Numbered from the stretch's first letter, positions 7,465 to 15,673 are shown. The stretch: 38,381 bases of DNA from a virus (IMGVR_UViG_3300049740_000680:1-38381), one strand, 5' to 3'. The notes: generated from the sequence alone by a model not told the origin. Translations and numbers: made by a program.

Positions 7465-9489
7465 ATGAGTAAGATAAGACTATACAAATACGTCACACCA
7501 CCTAAAGAGGCAGATGGTGCACAGATGACTGTCGGTAAAAAAACATTTACCACCACAGGTTTCGTCCCGACAGTTAAAGCAATTAATTCCCTAGGAGCGA
7601 CTGTAAATAGTATTGGTCTTGCACTGAAGAAGAACCAACTAGCACAACAAAGACTTATGGATGAGCAGCGCCGCTTTGCTGCTCTTCAAGCAGATAGACA
7701 AAGAGAAGCAGCGATAGAAGCAAAAGGAGATACTGCAGATAGTGCAATCAGTGCCACAAAGGGCGCTGGTTTGGGATTTATGGAATATTTGATGAAATTC
7801 CTTAAAAACCTCTTGATATTTGGTGCACTCAATTGGTTATCTAAGAAAGAGAACCGAGAGAAGATAGTAAAAGCGTTTGAGATGGTTAGTGGGTTATTTA
7901 AGTGGATTGGGAACACGATAAATTGGTGGAAACAGAAATATGGCGAGTTATTTGGCGAAGATAGTGATGGATGGACCAGATTCAAAGCAGCAGCAAAAAT
8001 GCTTGGTGCAGGACTTGCTGTATTAGCAGGTTTATCATTCCTGAAGAATCCTATCGGAACTGTCAAAGCATTTGGTAGTATTATTGGTACTATCGGTAAA
8101 GGTATCCTGAATCTGGGTAAATTCCTTGGTGGCAACCCTCTAGGTCAGTTAGCACTAGCAGGTGCACAGGGTGCTGCAGCATATCAGGATGTATCACAGA
8201 ACTATGACGGTGTTGAAGAAGACAGGATGGCAGCGGCGAGAGGTGCTGGTATTGGTGCTGCAGGTGGCGGTATGGCACTTGGTATGATCGGCAACCAGAT
8301 TGCAGGTCCTATCGGTGGTTTGATTGGTAACGCTGTTGGTGGATTACTAGGAAAAGAGGCAGGCAAGTTCCTTGGACCTATAGTTGGTAATTTCTTTAAT
8401 ACTATTAAGGAAGCATTTGACTTTATGATGCAGACACTTGATGAGTTCTTTAAACCTTTAAGAGAGGCAATTACAGAACTTTTCAAAGCAGTGGGTCCTC
8501 CATTGCAGATGATAGTAGATGCGATCAAACCACATCTACCTAAATTACTGTCGTTTGCCGAATTTATGGGTAAAGCGGCATTCTTCCCACTGATCAAAAT
8601 GATCGAAGGGTTGACATTTTTCCTCAAGATGATTCCTGGGGTGCAAGAGAGAATGGACGCGGCAGAGAATGCAAATAACGAAGATACGCCAGAAATGTCC
8701 ATAGGTGGAATCGTTCCACAGACTGCAGTTCTACCTGAGAAGTCGGATGGTGGTTGGATCTCTGGACCACAATCAGGTTACCCAGTATCACTCGATGGTG
8801 GTAAGTCCGTATCCTTTATCGGACACGGAACTGAATATGTGGCACAAAGATCTCGTGGGGGTTTTGTTGTTCCCTTTAATACCCCCCATACTAAGAAAGA
8901 CCCTGGACTTACTAGTAGAAGAATTCAACAAGCAACTTCTGCAGGATATAAAGTCCCTGGATTTTCTATGGGTGGTACAGTTCCTTTTGATTTCGGATCT
9001 AAAAAGTCAACAGCAGTTTCATCACTACCCCCATCAAACTACGGACAATATAAAGGATATTCATTTGGTGGTATGTTGAAAGGTATAGGTTCAGCAGTGG
9101 CATCGGCAACTCTACCCCCAGGTGCACAGGCAGCAATGAACTTTATGCAACCACATATCAATACTGCTGCACAGAATATTGGTGGTGTTGTGAATAATGT
9201 TGTTGATATTATGCCACCTGCACTTAAAGCAAGAACTGGTAATATTATTAATAAAACAGTTGCAAATATCAAGAGTATTGCTACTAAGGTCAAGACTAGT
9301 GACCTAAATTCTAGTATAGAGACTATGGTTGCTGAAGCAATCGTACTACCTACTGCTAAAACTAGTTCAGGTGGTGGTGGCGGTACCCCTGTTGTACAAA
9401 AAGGTAATCCCAATCCAGCGAATGACTTCTTGTCTAGCAGGTTTGGTAGAGTTGCTGAATCCGCTAGTGTATTGAGTAATCTGTTCTGA
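7465..9489 (+). CDS. Second tape-measure-like hub protein (paralogue)
   Basis: 674 residues, starting three bases after the previous stop and sharing its architecture: an N-terminal assembly segment, a coiled region rich in Gln/Arg/Ala (residues about 50-85), a hydrophobic helix ending in GALNWLSKKENRE (compare ALDWLSKKENKE in the neighbour), then Gly/Ala-rich membrane-like helices (about 170-310) with IGGLIGNAVGGLLG, and a Gly/Ser-rich C-terminal half. It has no transpeptidase-like domain. The shared motif and order argue for tandem duplication. Which of the two is the true length ruler (gp29) cannot be decided here. The stop TGA overlaps the gp27 ATG (TGATG). Confidence 0.7.
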   Translation: MSKIRLYKYVTPPKEADGAQMTVGKKTFTTTGFVPTVKAINSLGATVNSIGLALKKNQLAQQRLMDEQRRFAALQADRQREAAIEAKGDTADSAISATKGAGLGFMEYLMKFLKNLLIFGALNWLSKKENREKIVKAFEMVSGLFKWIGNTINWWKQKYGELFGEDSDGWTRFKAAAKMLGAGLAVLAGLSFLKNPIGTVKAFGSIIGTIGKGILNLGKFLGGNPLGQLALAGAQGAAAYQDVSQNYDGVEEDRMAAARGAGIGAAGGGMALGMIGNQIAGPIGGLIGNAVGGLLGKEAGKFLGPIVGNFFNTIKEAFDFMMQTLDEFFKPLREAITELFKAVGPPLQMIVDAIKPHLPKLLSFAEFMGKAAFFPLIKMIEGLTFFLKMIPGVQERMDAAENANNEDTPEMSIGGIVPQTAVLPEKSDGGWISGPQSGYPVSLDGGKSVSFIGHGTEYVAQRSRGGFVVPFNTPHTKKDPGLTSRRIQQATSAGYKVPGFSMGGTVPFDFGSKKSTAVSSLPPSNYGQYKGYSFGGMLKGIGSAVASATLPPGAQAAMNFMQPHINTAAQNIGGVVNNVVDIMPPALKARTGNIINKTVANIKSIATKVKTSDLNSSIETMVAEAIVLPTAKTSSGGGGGTPVVQKGNPNPANDFLSSRFGRVAESASVLSNLF

Positions 9490-10856
9490 TGTCTGAATCA
9501 ACGTACCAAGCAAAAGGGTATAAAATTAAACAGTTTAATCTGTATTTGGCAGATGACTATGTTCCATCAGAAAAGATTCAGGAACTGTCACCTGAAGGGG
9601 GAAAGGCAGTAGATATTAGAGGTATCTGCCCTGGATTTAATTATATTGAGTCTATCGATTCTCCTTCGGTCAGAATGGAGATTGCAGTAATGGATACTGT
9701 TGACTTGATTTCGGATCTAACTGGTAATGAATTTATTCAACTAGAAATGGAGTCAGATAGTGCTCCAGATCAACCTCTAATCGTCAGACAACGTATTTTT
9801 AAGATTGGTGCGGTAACTAAATCTGAAAGAGCACAATCATATGTGATATATACAGTTTCACCAGAAGCATATAACAATGAAACAAATAGAGTATTTAAAG
9901 CATTTAGATATAAGACTGGATCAAGTCACGTAAAAGAAATTGTCAACAAGTTTTTGAAGTCATCTGGACGGAAGTATTCATACGAAGGTTCTAAAGGTAA
10001 CTTCAATTTTATATCTCCCTCTTGGAGACCATTTGATGTTATTGCATATATCTCTGATAAAATTGTTTCATCTGAAAACAACAAGGCAGGATATTTGTTC
10101 TTTGAAAACAAGAATGGGTTCTATTTTAATACTATAGATACCCTTACCAAGGGAGAATTGATGAACAAGGGAAGTGTCCCGACGTTCACATATGAACAAG
10201 CAAATGTCGGCAATGCCGAGTATAATGCTTACAGTATCGAAAGTATGAATTATCCAGATCAGGGCAACCATCTGGAAAAAATGCGAACTGGTGCATATGT
10301 AAATACCGTTATCGGTGTTAAAGCACCTGCACTCACTTCAGGTAATCTCCCTACAGCAGGGAGTGGAAAGAGTGGACCCTCTGGTTCAATCTCACCGCCA
10401 AGGACTCAATCATTAATTGAGGTATTTGGACAGGCAGAAACACTTAATGATGCTTTTCCTTTTCCAAAGATCAAGGAAGCATACTTTGATGAGAAAAAAC
10501 CTACCAGAGTTAAAATCCGTGCTCTACCTGGAATGAAGAATGCGAAAACGTCTCAAGATGGAACCGATACTGCAGGAAATATGGATAATGACACCATTGC
10601 AGCGAGTTCATACTCGTATTCTCGATGGCAGTTACTTAACTCCATAAGACTTGACATAACCATCCCAGGTAATGTATCATTGGCTGTCGGTATGGTAATT
10701 CAATGTAAAATTCCTGCATCTTCTAACGTAGAGGAAAGAACTGTATTGGATCCTGTATATTCGGGACGTTATCTTGTCGTAGGACTAAAACACGACTATA
10801 GTCCTACTGGATTAACTACCCATTTACAACTATCTAAAGATAGTGTAACCTCATAA
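9489..10856 (+). CDS. 27: Baseplate hub protein gp27-like
   Basis: 455 residues; T4 gp27 is 391. The N-terminal half has two beta-barrel-like stretches (IKQFNLYLADDYVPSEKIQEL; VRMEIAVMDTVDLISDLTGNE) and a YVIYTVSPEAYNNETNRVFKAF block. This leads to the hub signature FISPSWRPFDVIAYISDKIVS...AGYLFFENKNGFYFNTID, where Pro-Phe and 'f.e...gf.F.si' are typical of gp27/gpD-type hubs. A Pro/Gly/Ser-rich insert (about 278-305) precedes the C-terminal barrel (WQLLNSIRLDITIPGNVSLAVG ... GRYLVVGLKHDY). It lies between the tape-measure genes and gp5, its expected partner in the central hub trimer. The start overlaps the preceding stop. Confidence 0.8.
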   Translation: MSESTYQAKGYKIKQFNLYLADDYVPSEKIQELSPEGGKAVDIRGICPGFNYIESIDSPSVRMEIAVMDTVDLISDLTGNEFIQLEMESDSAPDQPLIVRQRIFKIGAVTKSERAQSYVIYTVSPEAYNNETNRVFKAFRYKTGSSHVKEIVNKFLKSSGRKYSYEGSKGNFNFISPSWRPFDVIAYISDKIVSSENNKAGYLFFENKNGFYFNTIDTLTKGELMNKGSVPTFTYEQANVGNAEYNAYSIESMNYPDQGNHLEKMRTGAYVNTVIGVKAPALTSGNLPTAGSGKSGPSGSISPPRTQSLIEVFGQAETLNDAFPFPKIKEAYFDEKKPTRVKIRALPGMKNAKTSQDGTDTAGNMDNDTIAASSYSYSRWQLLNSIRLDITIPGNVSLAVGMVIQCKIPASSNVEERTVLDPVYSGRYLVVGLKHDYSPTGLTTHLQLSKDSVTS

Positions 10857-10866
10857 AGGAGACCTA

Positions 10867-11094
10867 ATGAAATCACTAGAAGACCACATCCAACACGATA
10901 AAGAAATCTTGGATAATCCTACAACAAGTCCTCAGACTCGTAGGCACATCGAAGGCGAACTTCACGAGTTGGAAGATTACGTCGATCATCACAAAAAAGA
11001 AATTGAGGAAGGAGATCATCACGATCCTACTGCTCTCGAACTATATTGTGATCAAAACCCTTCAGAACCAGAATGTCTGGTTTATGAAGACTAA
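10867..11094 (+). CDS. Small protein with CP12-like C-terminus
   Basis: 75 residues, with GGAGACC six bases before the ATG as a plausible ribosome site. The N-terminal two thirds form an acidic, His-rich helical region (HIQHDKEILDNPTTSPQTRRH...). The C-terminus reads DPTALELYCDQNPSEPECLVYED, which follows the CP12 tail pattern DP(L/A)E.YC..NP...EC..Y(D/E)(D/N), with the two Cys separated by eight residues. In cyanobacteria and chloroplasts that disulfide-linked tail binds GAPDH and, with PRK, shuts down the Calvin cycle. The N-terminal CP12 core (AWD.VEE) is not seen. Cyanophage cp12 genes are known; this one is unusual in lying between hub genes. GAPDH binding is inferred from the motif only. 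Confidence 0.72.
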   Translation: MKSLEDHIQHDKEILDNPTTSPQTRRHIEGELHELEDYVDHHKKEIEEGDHHDPTALELYCDQNPSEPECLVYED

Positions 11095-11113
11095 TAACCT
11101 ATCATCTATTATT

Positions 11114-11677
11114 ATGGCAGCAGTACAATCGTTTATTGCAGGTGGCAAAATAAAAGAAGAAATCATTGACGGTGTAGTAGATTTTTACAACACCTGTGAT
11201 TATCTTGCCAAAGTCCCTGGTGAATATAGTGGTGGAACTGATCCATTGATCAAGAACTCCACGGATATGTCTGTTCCATCTTGGATCAAAGATCCGAGAA
11301 TTACAAATTATTTGGATGAGGTACAAGCGTGCATTCAATTGTACGTCGATCAATATCCCTGGGCAAAAATGGCGGATTTGGAGGTTATCGAACCATTCAA
11401 TATCCAGAAGTATGAACCAGGGCAAGCATTCACACAACCACACTGTGAAAGAGTAGGTTCCAATAAGACCACCTCTTTCAGACATCTGGTATGGATGACA
11501 TACCTAAACACCGTAGAGGAAGGCGGTGATACACAATGGGTTCATCAAGACCTACAGATTCAACCAGAAAAGGGTTTAACCCTGCTGTGGCCTGTAGATT
11601 GGACTCATATTCATCACGGTAACCCTGCACCAAACGAAGAAAAATTAATTGTAACTGGATGGATTTCGTATGCGTAA
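11114..11677 (+). CDS. 2OG-Fe(II) oxygenase, prolyl-4-hydroxylase-like (HxE variant)
   Basis: 187 residues from the ATG at 11114 (an ATG at 11084 would add 10 residues and overlap the previous gene). The double-stranded beta-helix core runs from YEPGQAF to the end: iron ligands appear to be His110 and Glu112 (QPHCER) in place of the usual HxD, and His168 in HIHHGNP, with Lys177 (EEKLIVTGW) in the place where P4H-type enzymes bind 2-oxoglutarate. LVWMTYLNTVEEGGDTQW is the common 'YLN....GG.T.F' strand. The substrate is unknown. It sits in the hub gene block, far from the larger oxygenase cluster. Weak or no Shine-Dalgarno; translation is probably coupled to the preceding gene. Confidence 0.78.
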   Translation: MAAVQSFIAGGKIKEEIIDGVVDFYNTCDYLAKVPGEYSGGTDPLIKNSTDMSVPSWIKDPRITNYLDEVQACIQLYVDQYPWAKMADLEVIEPFNIQKYEPGQAFTQPHCERVGSNKTTSFRHLVWMTYLNTVEEGGDTQWVHQDLQIQPEKGLTLLWPVDWTHIHHGNPAPNEEKLIVTGWISYA

Positions 11678-12359
11678 TGTCCTATTGGCGACATTGTTGA
11701 GTTTGAGTTTACCTGTAGCAGCAAACCCTTTACCAAAACCTATTGAAGGTAAAATTACTAAAGGGTGGTTTACAAATGATGCTATGGGATGTATGCTCCT
11801 ACAGGAGTGTACTGAAGATGTAAAGAGAGTCCGTAATACGGACGATGTACAAAAGATTTTTTCTAACCAAAACTTCAATACAGTTAGAGAAGAGTTTAAT
11901 AGTCTATCAAGATCATTTGACAAATTAGGAATTAACGTTTATATTGCAAGTCCAAAGTATTTTCCTGTTGGACATAGAGGTGTTTACCATACTGTGAGTA
12001 ATCATTTCTATCTAAATGAGGCACACGTCAGTCGTCCTAATGTGTTTATGGCAGTAGTCAGGCACGAAGGTTGGCACGCTGCTCAGGATTGTATGGCAGG
12101 TACCCTTAACAATTCATTGATCGCTATTATTCACCCAGAGGACCAAGTTCCTAAAATGTGGCAGAATATGGCAGAGAAAACGTATTTCCAACAACCCTCG
12201 GCAATCCCTTGGGAAAAGGAAGCGTTTTGGGCAGGGCACACAGAGGGTATGACTGCACAAGCACTTAAAGTCTGTGCATCATCTACTCCTATGTGGGAAC
12301 ATTACTCACCCACTCCTCTCACAAGGAAGTGGTTACTCAAAAACAAATACATTAAATGA
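11670..12359 (+). CDS. Exported HExxH zincin-like protein
   Basis: 229 residues with a signal peptide (MRNVLLATLLSLSLPVAA, cleavage probably near ANP) and a zinc metallopeptidase-type motif: RHEGWHAAQD, with His132, Glu133 and His136 in HExxH spacing, and a later KEAFWAGH in which Glu184 could be the third ligand. Four or more Cys (GCML, LQEC, QDC, KVC) could form disulfides after export. Similar exported proteins occur, as I recall, in T4-like cyanophages without assigned function. A periplasmic protease or wall-active enzyme aiding lysis or entry is plausible, but not shown. It overlaps the previous gene by 8 bases. Confidence 0.72.
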   Translation: MRNVLLATLLSLSLPVAANPLPKPIEGKITKGWFTNDAMGCMLLQECTEDVKRVRNTDDVQKIFSNQNFNTVREEFNSLSRSFDKLGINVYIASPKYFPVGHRGVYHTVSNHFYLNEAHVSRPNVFMAVVRHEGWHAAQDCMAGTLNNSLIAIIHPEDQVPKMWQNMAEKTYFQQPSAIPWEKEAFWAGHTEGMTAQALKVCASSTPMWEHYSPTPLTRKWLLKNKYIK

Positions 12360-12514
12360 ATTGTTGGCATTGCCAAACTGAGTTAATCTGGGGAGGTGAC
12401 CATAGTCTCGATGAAGAAGACTATCCAGTCACCTCGTCGGAGTATTCTATGGTCACTAATCTGAGTTGTCCTAAGTGCAACTCATTTGTTGAAGTTTATT
12501 ATCCACATCAATGA
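12356..12514 (+). CDS. Small zinc-ribbon protein
   Basis: 52 residues in a frame whose ATG overlaps the previous stop (ATGA at 12356-12359) and whose TGA overlaps the next ATG. The sequence begins MNCWHCQTEL and has a second pair, SCPKCNSF, near residue 38-41: a CxxC...CxxC arrangement about 34 residues apart that should bind one zinc. The acidic loop between (DHSLDEEDYP) is typical of small cyanophage zinc-ribbon proteins. Function is not known; protein or nucleic-acid binding is possible. Confidence 0.75.
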   Translation: MNCWHCQTELIWGGDHSLDEEDYPVTSSEYSMVTNLSCPKCNSFVEVYYPHQ

Positions 12515-12669
12515 AGAAAAAGCATTTTCATCAAGTGAAAGCATCACCTTACTACGTTTTCTGGGGTATTTGTACTGTTGCTGTTGTAGCAGGACAAATT
12601 TATATTGGCAGCGGTTATCACCGTATGTCAGAGAGTTTTAATAACTATGTTGAGTCACTTGCTAAATAA
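12511..12669 (+). CDS. Small single-pass membrane protein
   Basis: 52 residues starting in an ATGA overlap with the zinc-ribbon gene. A basic N-terminus (MKKKHFHQVK) is followed by one hydrophobic helix (about residues 14-33, YYVFWGICTVAVVAGQIYIG) and a polar tail, predicting an N-in single-pass inner-membrane protein. There is no cleavage site. It lies just ahead of gp5. The family is not recognised; small membrane proteins near lysis or hub genes could help host-membrane events, which is only a guess. Confidence 0.72.
   Translation: MKKKHFHQVKASPYYVFWGICTVAVVAGQIYIGSGYHRMSESFNNYVESLAK
12661..12668 (+). promoter_or_regulatory. Possible T4-type late promoter before gp5 (GCTAAATA)
   Basis: GCTAAATA overlaps the TAA stop of the small membrane protein and lies 19 bases before the GTG of gp5. 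It differs from the T4 TATAAATA octamer at the first two bases and sits slightly closer to its start than the better examples. Confidence 0.35.
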
Positions 12670-12687
12670 TAAAAACTATATATCGCT

Positions 12688-15144
12688 GTGAGTTTAACTG
12701 CTGCTGTCGGAAAATCTGATGTAATGGGACGCGACGGGTTCACTTGGTGGATCGGAGAAGTCGAGTCTATTAAAGATCCTCAGATGATCGGTAGGGTCAA
12801 GGTGCGTATTGTCGGTTGGTACACTGGTGCTGGCGGTGAATCGTATCTTGATAAAGTCCCTACTGAAGATTTACCGTGGGCAGTTGTTATGCTTCCTACA
12901 GATCAGGCAGGTATCAAGAATACTGGTACTAAGACTGAACTGCAGGTTGGTGCACAGGTTCTAGGTTTCTTTTTAGATGGTGAAGAAGCACAACTTCCTG
13001 TTGTGATGGGATCCCTCCGTGGATTCCGTGGTATGAGTAATCCTAAAAGTGGAGATACTACACCTACGTCAGATGAGAAGATCAGTGCAACTACTATTGC
13101 ATCTAATGATGAGGCATTATCTGATGATGAAATGCCTCCTGCATCAAAAGATGTAAAAGGACAAGTTGCACACCAAGGTACTTCATTTAACGTAGATCCA
13201 AGTCAACAGGTTGGTGACGAGGGTGGTGGTGAAGAAAAGTCTAGAGGATTGTTGTCAATCCTAGAGCAACAAACACCTGGAAATCCATATACAAACCCTA
13301 CTAAGGTTCCAGCAGAAGCACAAGGTGTTGCTGATGGAGCGGTCGGTCCAAGTGGGGACGGTTTTGAAAAAGACCTTGAAAGAATGCTGACAGAGTTCGG
13401 CAATCTTAGCGGCACACTCGCGACTGACTTAAATGGTAATCTCACTTCATTGATTACTGGTAAGAAGGTTTTTAACGATGTGATGAATGAATCGATGGCA
13501 GGTATCAAGAACTATGTTTCTTCTGCTATGACTGGTATCCTAAGTTCCTTGAAACAGATGCTTGCAAAAGGCATCGAGGCAATTATGGATAAGATTATGT
13601 CTGCTATTAGTAATGTTGTCCCTACAGGAGTTATCTCTTCAATCCTAACACTTGCAGACTTCATTACCAACTTGTTCTGTAACTTCGAAGCAAATTATAT
13701 TATCAAAGGACTTCAGGGTGCACTTGGAGATATTAGTGGATTCGCCAGTGATATTGCAGGTAAGGTAGTTACTAAAGTTGTCGGTGGTTTTGCTGATAAA
13801 GTTACTGATACAGTCAACGCAGTTATTGGTAAGGTTCAAGGTGCTATTGGTAAAGTTTCTGGAGTTGCTAATAAGATCACATCAGCACTTGCTATGGCAA
13901 AGAAGGCAACTGGTGTTGCTCGTAATATCAAAGATAAACTAGATACTCTTTTTGAATTTGATTTCTCTAAGTTAAACTTCCAATCACTCGTTTCAATCAT
14001 TCTTGGTATCCTTGCAGCACTGTTTGGAAACAAGGATTGCGGGAGGAAGATTAAACGACCGAAAATTAAATTCTGGATGCCCTTGTTGGGTACAACGACG
14101 TGTGCTAGTGTTCCAGACTTCTTAGAAGAAGAAGTTACTGTTTATACTGGTGGTGGAAAAAACAATAAGAAGAAGGGAAGTTACCTCAGTAATCTTTTCT
14201 CGGATATTGATGTATATGCTACACAAGCAGAATCATTCTTGAATGGTGCAAAAACTATTCAAGATAACACCCCAGGAAAAGAGAAAACTATTGTTCAGCA
14301 CGCAGGTGGTCAGACTGTGATCGCCACCGTGATGGGTGACCAACATACAAACGTCCCTGGAAATGATACAAAGATCATTGGTAGAGATGATTGCAAGACT
14401 GTCAAGAAAAATAAAACTCTGACTGTTGAGGGTGATCTTAACCTCAAAGTTATGGGTGATTTCAACCTTGAGGTTGGTGGTGCATTCAATACTCACCTCT
14501 CACAAAATGTTGAGACAGATGAAAAGACTGGTGAACCTGCATCAGGTGCAAAGCAATCTAAAGCAGCACAAACATATTCATCAGATTATAACGTTGCTTA
14601 TGAGGGTGACTATCAGATTCAAGCAGCAAATATTAAATTGAATGCTCACAGTGAGTTGAGTTTAAACGCTTCAGCAATTAATAATAAGTGTACAACATTA
14701 ATGAACACTGTTTCTGGTGAGATTATCAACGAGGCAGCGTGGAAGTCTGAGTTTATCAACAATGTTATTTTCCAGAACATTGGAATGACTAATGTGATCC
14801 CTGGATTGACAGGTAGATGTACTTTGATGAAAGGTCTTGACCTTACTATCTGTGGATCAGGAGCAGGTACATCACCTCTCCCTGCTGCACACGTTCGTAT
14901 TGCTGAGTGTACAGGACAACCTGGGGGTATGGTGGATCTAGTTACAGGTACAGGTGGTGGTCACTTGACTCTGGTTAAAACACCTAAAGGTGGTATCGGA
15001 GAATTCGTTACAGGAGCAGGTGGTGCTATCCTAAACACTGTCAACAACGGTGCTATGGCATATACAGTTGGAACTGGAGTCTACACAGCAGGTTGTACAG
15101 GTGGTCTAGCACAGTTCGTTGGACTACCCATTATGCTGAATTAG
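12688..15144 (+). CDS. 5: Baseplate central hub/spike protein gp5-like, without lysozyme domain
   Basis: 818 residues. The N-terminal OB fold (about residues 15-115) is gp5/VgrG-like: WWIGEVESIKDPQMIGRVKVRIVGWY, then LPWAVVMLPTDQAG and VGAQVLGFFLDGEEAQLPVVMGSL. A long helical middle follows, including one very hydrophobic segment (about 310-330). The C-terminal third has short repeats of needle beta-helix type (GDLNLKVMGDFNLEVGGAF ... ELSLNASAINN) and ends in Gly/Thr-rich repeats. No T4-lysozyme insertion is visible, unlike T4 gp5. The start is GTG at 12688; an ATG at 12724 (MGRDGFTWW) is a reasonable alternative. It is probably the spike partner of gp27. Confidence 0.83.
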   Translation: MSLTAAVGKSDVMGRDGFTWWIGEVESIKDPQMIGRVKVRIVGWYTGAGGESYLDKVPTEDLPWAVVMLPTDQAGIKNTGTKTELQVGAQVLGFFLDGEEAQLPVVMGSLRGFRGMSNPKSGDTTPTSDEKISATTIASNDEALSDDEMPPASKDVKGQVAHQGTSFNVDPSQQVGDEGGGEEKSRGLLSILEQQTPGNPYTNPTKVPAEAQGVADGAVGPSGDGFEKDLERMLTEFGNLSGTLATDLNGNLTSLITGKKVFNDVMNESMAGIKNYVSSAMTGILSSLKQMLAKGIEAIMDKIMSAISNVVPTGVISSILTLADFITNLFCNFEANYIIKGLQGALGDISGFASDIAGKVVTKVVGGFADKVTDTVNAVIGKVQGAIGKVSGVANKITSALAMAKKATGVARNIKDKLDTLFEFDFSKLNFQSLVSIILGILAALFGNKDCGRKIKRPKIKFWMPLLGTTTCASVPDFLEEEVTVYTGGGKNNKKKGSYLSNLFSDIDVYATQAESFLNGAKTIQDNTPGKEKTIVQHAGGQTVIATVMGDQHTNVPGNDTKIIGRDDCKTVKKNKTLTVEGDLNLKVMGDFNLEVGGAFNTHLSQNVETDEKTGEPASGAKQSKAAQTYSSDYNVAYEGDYQIQAANIKLNAHSELSLNASAINNKCTTLMNTVSGEIINEAAWKSEFINNVIFQNIGMTNVIPGLTGRCTLMKGLDLTICGSGAGTSPLPAAHVRIAECTGQPGGMVDLVTGTGGGHLTLVKTPKGGIGEFVTGAGGAILNTVNNGAMAYTVGTGVYTAGCTGGLAQFVGLPIMLN

Positions 15145-15153
15145 TGCTATACT
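15145..15153 (+). promoter_or_regulatory. Possible sigma70-type extended -10 element
   Basis: TGCTATACT, one base after the gp5 stop and 21 bases before the next ATG, fits an extended -10 (TGnTATAnT). No convincing -35 box is seen. It would allow host polymerase to transcribe the small-gene block independently of the late structural genes. Confidence 0.3.
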
Positions 15154-15174
15154 AAGGTCAGTCACAAGAATTCA

Positions 15175-15330
15175 ATGCCTGCAAGGAAGTACGAAGTTCT
15201 CCTTCGTAGACCAAACGGTCCAATCAAACGTGTTATAATTGACGAAGTGTTCTCTGCACAAGAGGCACGTCAAACCGCAGCATCTATGTATGGTCTGCAA
15301 GTTATCGATTGCTATCCTACATACAAATGA
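15175..15330 (+). CDS. Small basic hypothetical protein
   Basis: 51 residues starting MPARKYEVLLRRPNG and ending in IDCYPTYK. It looks like a small beta-beta-alpha unit: two strands (YEVLLRR, KRVIIDEVF) followed by an Ala-rich helix (SAQEARQTAASMYG) and a last strand. The C-terminal TGA overlaps the next ATG (ATGA). Family not recognised; small proteins of this kind ('v.a.s..EAr..A...yg') occur widely in T4-like cyanophages with no known function. First gene of the non-structural small-gene block. Confidence 0.7.
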   Translation: MPARKYEVLLRRPNGPIKRVIIDEVFSAQEARQTAASMYGLQVIDCYPTYK

Positions 15331-15530
15331 CTGACGAGTACCTAGACCAATTGTACGTTGATTATGTTTGGATCAATTTTCCGAAACGCACCCTGTCCAT
15401 ACAAGTTAGTGATGGAAATATTGAAAAGATTCGGTATAAGTTCACCGAAGAAGGAGCAGAAGGATTCCGAGAATCCGTAACTAATGTCCAAGGGGCAGTT
15501 GACAACGAATCTATTTGTTATTTACTATGA
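15327..15530 (+). CDS. Hypothetical protein (MTDEYLDQLYVDY family)
   Basis: 67 residues from the ATG at 15327, which overlaps the previous stop; the upstream ATG at 15309 would extend into that gene and is less likely. It begins MTDEYLDQLYVDYVWINFPKR and is acidic, with predicted alpha-beta content and no membrane segment. Its TGA overlaps the next ATG. I recall similar short proteins in cyanomyoviruses, always as unknowns. The chain of ATGA junctions makes it part of one translated block with its neighbours. Confidence 0.7.
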   Translation: MTDEYLDQLYVDYVWINFPKRTLSIQVSDGNIEKIRYKFTEEGAEGFRESVTNVQGAVDNESICYLL

Positions 15531-15673
15531 TCCATCACTACAACGCTGATCCAAATATCACATTTCCGATCTCCATTATGGTTATCGTTGTGATCTTTGT
15601 TTTCTATGGCGTCTACAAAGGATTCTTTGATAACGAGGGACTTGACGATCCATTTGATGACCACGATGATTAA
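15527..15673 (+). CDS. Small single-pass membrane protein, acidic tail
   Basis: 48 residues. After a short polar start, a strongly hydrophobic helix (residues about 12-30, FPISIMVIVVIFVFYGVYKG) is followed by an acidic tail (DNEGLDDPFDDHDD). It starts at an ATGA overlap. No positive cluster precedes the helix; a Lys follows it, suggesting the tail may be cytoplasmic. The family is unknown. A phage-encoded membrane peptide could act in lysis control, exclusion or host membrane modification, but nothing here tells which. Confidence 0.7.
   Translation: MIHHYNADPNITFPISIMVIVVIFVFYGVYKGFFDNEGLDDPFDDHDD

Noticed and set aside
7461-7465. Tape-measure pair as a single split gene
   Set aside because: Each has its own N-terminal assembly segment and hydrophobic block, so this is duplication and not a frameshift.
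15234-15239. TATAAT as a host-type -10 box
   Set aside because: It is inside a small gene with no gene start at a useful distance and no clear -35.
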